A stretch of DNA of 7,356 nt from Chloroflexota bacterium (GTDB lineage Bacteria; Chloroflexota; Anaerolineae; Thermoflexales; Thermoflexaceae): assembly GCA_030550075.1 (NCBI GenBank), contig JAUQQB010000134.1, positions 1 to 7,356 on the forward strand, in the 5' to 3' direction. Position numbers and translations under genes: made by a program. The notes under the pieces were generated by a model, which saw only the letters and a list, made by a program, of their open reading frames with translations, was not told where the DNA came from and made no database searches. This document shows positions 4,503 through 7,356 of this stretch, piece after piece (within the stretch, counting starts at the first letter, position 1; each line of letters starts with the position of its first letter).

Positions 4503-6167
4503 GTGCAACAGGAAGGATCTTCACAACTGACCCCTCAGGTCATTGACGGACCGACATTTAAAGAAATGATCCGGGCCGCATGGCTCTGGCTTCGCCGCCA
4601 TCACGAGCTGGTGAACGCCCTGAACGTGTTTCCGGTCCCGGATGGTGACACGGGGACCAATATGTTGCTGACGATGGAGGCTGCCTGGCAAGAGATCGCC
4701 GGTATATCGGACCATGAGGCAGGGGTGTTGCTCCAGCGGGTTGCTCGAGGGGCGTTAATGGGCGCTCGGGGGAACTCCGGCGTGATCCTCTCCCAGATTT
4801 GGCGGGGGATGGCTCAGGTGATTGATCGCCATCCGACGATCACGGCAGAAGACCTTGCCCTCGCGCTTCAAGAGGCCACCCGCACCGCTTACCGCGGCGT
4901 GATGAAGCCCGTCGAGGGAACCATCCTGACCGTGATTCGGGAGGCCAGCGAGGCGGCCATGGATGCCGTCCGGCATGGAGGGGATCTCGTGGAAGTGATG
5001 GAACAGATCGTGCGCCAAGCCCGGGAGGCGGTGCAACGCACTCCGGACCTGCTCCCCATTCTGAAAGCGGCTGGAGTGGTGGATTCCGGTGGACAGGGCC
5101 TTTATCTGATTCTGGAAGGGATGCTCCGCTGCTTGAAAGGGGAATCCGTAGAGGAAGAAGCCTTGACAGTGGCTCCGTCCTCCACGGGCGTCCGGGCAAC
5201 GGAGGCGCTGGAACCCGGATCAGAGGGCTACGGCTATGATGTCCAGTTCATCCTGGTGGGCCGTCATCTGGACGTGGACCGGATCCGCCGCGACCTGGAG
5301 GCGATGGGGGATAGCGTCCTGGTCATCGGCGATGCGAACACAGTAAAAGTCCACCTGCATGTTCACGATCCCGGGCAACCGCTCAGCTATGCCGTCCGCT
5401 GGGGTAGTTTACGGGACGTCGTGGTGGAGGATATGCAGGCCCAGTATCAGCAATTTATTCAGGAGCGGGCCCGGGTGGCGGAGAGCCCTACTTCCCCCCT
5501 GCAACCCGGCCAGGTCGCCACGATCGCTGTGGTCCCCAGCGAAGGATGGGCCCGGATCTTCACCAGCCTGGGGGCCAGTGCGACCCTTCACGGTGGGCAG
5601 ACGATGAATCCCAGCACCCAGCAATTCGTTAAGCTTCTGCAAGAGCTACCCGTGAATCCGATTATCGTGCTGCCTAACAATCCCAATGTGGTGCTGACGG
5701 CCCGGCAAGCTGCCGAGCTGGTTTCAGATAAGCGCGTGGAAATCCTCCCCACCCGTACCCTGCCTCAGGGCGTGGCCGCCATGGTGGCATATCGCGCGGA
5801 GGCAGACCTGGAAAGTAATCTGCAGGCAATGGAGGAGGCCCTGCAGCTGGTGCGCAGCGGGGAGATCACCCGTGCCACGCGAGATGTGGAGCTAGAGGGC
5901 GTGACCGCCCGCCAAGGGCAATGGATCGGACTGGTGGAGGATCATCTGGTGGCGGCAGGGGACGACCTGATGGAAGTCGCCCGGAGGACCTTTGAGGCGA
6001 TGAGCGCGGATTCCGCCGAATTACTTACCCTTTACGTGGGGGCGGAAGCGGATCCCTCGCAAACGGCCCAGCTGATCGAGAGGCTCCGCTCTCGTTACCC
6101 CCAGCAACAGATGGAGGTGGTGGAAGCAGGACAGCCTTACTATCCTTACATACTGAGCGCGGAATGA
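4503..6167 (+). CDS. fakA: Fatty acid kinase subunit FakA (YloV/DAK2-domain protein)
   Basis: ATP-dependent kinase that phosphorylates a fatty acid held by a FakB (DegV) partner to give acyl-phosphate for phospholipid synthesis. 554 residues, normal for the family (about 540-560). N-terminal DAK2/DhaL kinase domain at about 15-210: NVFPVPDGDTGTN (41-53, Mg-ATP-binding aspartates), LMGARGNSGVILSQIWRG (85-102) and GVVDSGGQGLYLILEGM (191-207). The linker domain at about 240-325 has GYGYDVQFIL (242-251) and VKVHLHVHD (281-289). The C-terminal domain from about 336 is related to DegV (TIAVVPSEGWARIF; IIVLPNNPNVVLTARQAA at 387-404; ILPTRTLPQGVAAM). In Staphylococcus FakA, the linker residues Cys240, His282 and His284 are catalytic. 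Here the histidines remain (His284 and His286), but the Cys position in GYCTEF is Asp246 in GYDVQF. Start GTG with GGGAGG (4492-4497) 5 nt upstream. Precedes the DegV gene on the same strand. Confidence 0.93.
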   Translation: MQQEGSSQLTPQVIDGPTFKEMIRAAWLWLRRHHELVNALNVFPVPDGDTGTNMLLTMEAAWQEIAGISDHEAGVLLQRVARGALMGARGNSGVILSQIWRGMAQVIDRHPTITAEDLALALQEATRTAYRGVMKPVEGTILTVIREASEAAMDAVRHGGDLVEVMEQIVRQAREAVQRTPDLLPILKAAGVVDSGGQGLYLILEGMLRCLKGESVEEEALTVAPSSTGVRATEALEPGSEGYGYDVQFILVGRHLDVDRIRRDLEAMGDSVLVIGDANTVKVHLHVHDPGQPLSYAVRWGSLRDVVVEDMQAQYQQFIQERARVAESPTSPLQPGQVATIAVVPSEGWARIFTSLGASATLHGGQTMNPSTQQFVKLLQELPVNPIIVLPNNPNVVLTARQAAELVSDKRVEILPTRTLPQGVAAMVAYRAEADLESNLQAMEEALQLVRSGEITRATRDVELEGVTARQGQWIGLVEDHLVAAGDDLMEVARRTFEAMSADSAELLTLYVGAEADPSQTAQLIERLRSRYPQQQMEVVEAGQPYYPYILSAE

Positions 6168-6253
6168 GCGCGAGGGCTTTTGGGGAGGGGCTCACCCAGC
6201 ATGAGCATCGGTCCGGCCTAATCGGTCCCATCCCAAAACCTTCTTCGCCTCAA

Positions 6254-6296
6254 AGGGTGGTGAGCCGGGATCCTGTGGCGTCCGGCTCACCACCCT
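6254..6296. repeat. Perfect 15-bp hairpin between fakA and the DegV/FakB gene
   Basis: AGGGTGGTGAGCCGG (6254-6268) pairs without mismatch with CCGGCTCACCACCCT (6282-6296) across a 13-nt loop. On the plus strand it is followed by GAAAACAAAAA, not T, so it is not a standard intrinsic terminator. It sits in the 179-nt gap between the two kinase components. It may be an mRNA processing or stability element, or a dispersed palindrome. Confidence 0.6.
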
Positions 6297-6346
6297 GAAA
6301 ACAAAAAGCATATCGCAATGAAGCACTGGCGGAGGAAACTTCATCC

Positions 6347-7183
6347 ATGCCTGTCCGGGTGCTTGTGGATAGCGCTGCGCTGCTGAACACAACAGATCTG
6401 CCGGATGATCTGCTGGTCCGAATCCCACTGACCATCCAAGCAGATCATCAGAACTTCCGGGAAGGGGTGGATGAGATCCCCCCCGAACTCTGGCCGCCTC
6501 CGGATCGAACGAAGGCGTTCACCCTGGAGCCGCCAACGGAAGAAGAGCTCCGAACGCTTTACATCCAGCTGGCCCCCAGCACTTCCGCCATTGTGGCCGT
6601 TCTGCACTCCGGCCGGCTTTCCCCATTGGTCGCCCGAGCCCGGGCCGCGGCTTCCGCTGTATTGGGGCGATGTCCGGTCCATGTGATCGATACCCAGACC
6701 ATGGGGATCGCCCAGGGCTGGATCGCCGAGGCGGCCCTCCGCCTGGCCGCTCAGGGTCAACCTGTCCATGAGATCGTTCGACTTCTACGAGGGATGCTCT
6801 CGCGCCTTTACAGCGTTTTCGTTACGGAGAGCCTGGAAGCCCTGGAGCGGAACCGGTTGTTAAGCAAAACCCAGCGTATCCTGGGAACGATGCTCGGGAT
6901 CCGACCGTTCCTGATGATGGAGGAGGGCGCTCTGCTCCCGTTGGAAAAAGCCCGCTCCACCGAGAAGGCCTTGGAGAAGCTGATCGAATTCGCGGCCGAG
7001 TTCTCCAGGGCGGAACGGGTGGGGGTCCTTTACGGACCGGCGCGGTCCCCTCAGGAAGCTCACGCTTTCGCACAGCGCTTGCAGGAAGCGATGCACGCCC
7101 GGGAGCTCATAGTCCGCCCTTACGGCCCCTCCCTGGCGGCATGGATCGGCTTTGATGGGCTGGGAGTGATGATTAAAGAGTAG
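6347..7183 (+). CDS. DegV family protein, probable fatty-acid-binding FakB
   Basis: 278 residues, the usual DegV length (about 280). DegV/FakB proteins bind a single fatty acid and present it to FakA. The N-terminus RVLVDSAALLNTTDLPDDLL (4-23) matches the family VDSTADLP start. Further along are KAFTLEPPTEEEL (56-68, in place of TSQPS), IVAVLHSGRLSPLVARARAA (82-101, in place of SSxLSGTYxxA), VHVIDTQTMGIAQGW (111-125, matching the D-S/T motif) and the central helix region ESLEALERNRLLSKTQRILGTMLGIRPFL (161-189, matching LxxLxxGGRIxxxxxxxGxxLxIKPI). The last motif, usually HxGPGxxGV, reads WIGFDGLGV (266-274). The fold is clear, but several pocket motifs are altered, so the bound ligand may differ. 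GGAGG (6331-6335) is 11 nt from the ATG. It follows fakA by 179 nt, which supports the FakB assignment. Confidence 0.88.
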   Translation: MPVRVLVDSAALLNTTDLPDDLLVRIPLTIQADHQNFREGVDEIPPELWPPPDRTKAFTLEPPTEEELRTLYIQLAPSTSAIVAVLHSGRLSPLVARARAAASAVLGRCPVHVIDTQTMGIAQGWIAEAALRLAAQGQPVHEIVRLLRGMLSRLYSVFVTESLEALERNRLLSKTQRILGTMLGIRPFLMMEEGALLPLEKARSTEKALEKLIEFAAEFSRAERVGVLYGPARSPQEAHAFAQRLQEAMHARELIVRPYGPSLAAWIGFDGLGVMIKE

Positions 7184-7302
7184 CCTAACCATGGCGGATG
7201 CCCGGTCCTGGTAATCGCTGATGGGAGTCGGGGCAGTCCCTTTATTCCGGGGCTGTAACTATTCAGCCGGGCCACATTCCGTTCGGAGCTCCCGCGAAGC
7301 GG

Positions 7303-7356
7303 CGGAAGGGCCCCACCCCCCTTTCTCCCCCCTCCCCACGGCCCAAAGGGCCGTGG
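7303..7356. repeat. GC-rich palindromic repeat, copy at right edge (inverted, truncated)
   Basis: Read as reverse complement, this matches 19-71 almost base for base, including the GGGCC-loop-GGCCC core, the long G runs and the ending TTCCG, with one extra base and a few substitutions. The hairpin is cut by the window end, since only the apical part is inside. On the minus strand it again provides four G tracts with short loops (G-quadruplex pattern). Confidence 0.7.

Noticed and set aside
7251..7268. Terminator after the DegV gene
   Set aside because: Only a 5-bp stem (GGCTG with CAGCC) with no T tract; too weak to call.

Overview
The window is a piece of a GC-rich bacterial chromosome carrying two short operons that point away from each other. 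Between them lies a 1.3-kb intergenic region packed with repeats. The gene families, high G+C, GTG starts, strong purine-rich ribosome binding sites and the Asp23 / DAK2-kinase / DegV cluster would fit a thermophilic Chloroflexota-like organism. This assignment is an inference from general feel; no rRNA or marker gene in the window fixes it.

Left part, minus strand (133-2596): pdxS, then pdxT, then a tandem GNAT-like protein whose ATG overlaps the pdxT stop codon. PdxS and PdxT together form the glutamine-dependent pyridoxal 5'-phosphate synthase (ribose-5-phosphate + glyceraldehyde-3-phosphate + glutamine-derived ammonia). The third gene is translationally coupled to pdxT, but its function is unknown.

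Middle (2597-3937): no convincing gene. It holds the pdxS leader, two diverged copies of a double-hairpin GC-rich repeat, a 353-bp MITE-like element (3355-3707) with 17-bp terminal inverted repeats and a TAA target duplication, and the hairpin-rich leader of the right-hand operon. A 32-nt motif (28/32 identical) occurs upstream of both operons in mirror-image orientation. It is either a shared regulatory element or an old outward-facing inverted repeat.

Right part, plus strand (3938-7183): an Asp23/Gls24-family protein, a possible 55-codon small ORF, a FakA/YloV-type DAK2-domain fatty acid kinase, and a DegV/FakB-type fatty-acid-binding protein. FakA and FakB are the two components of bacterial fatty acid kinase. 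FakB presents an exogenous or recycled fatty acid and FakA phosphorylates it to acyl-phosphate for phospholipid synthesis. Both proteins depart from the family at conserved positions: Asp replaces the expected catalytic Cys in the FakA linker domain, and Trp replaces the usual His in the FakB C-terminal motif. This makes the pair worth a second look.

Both ends of the window carry near-identical GC-rich hairpin repeats in inverted orientation (1-71 and 7303-7356), related to the repeat at 3084-3176. The copies look like a dispersed intergenic palindrome family with G-quadruplex potential.
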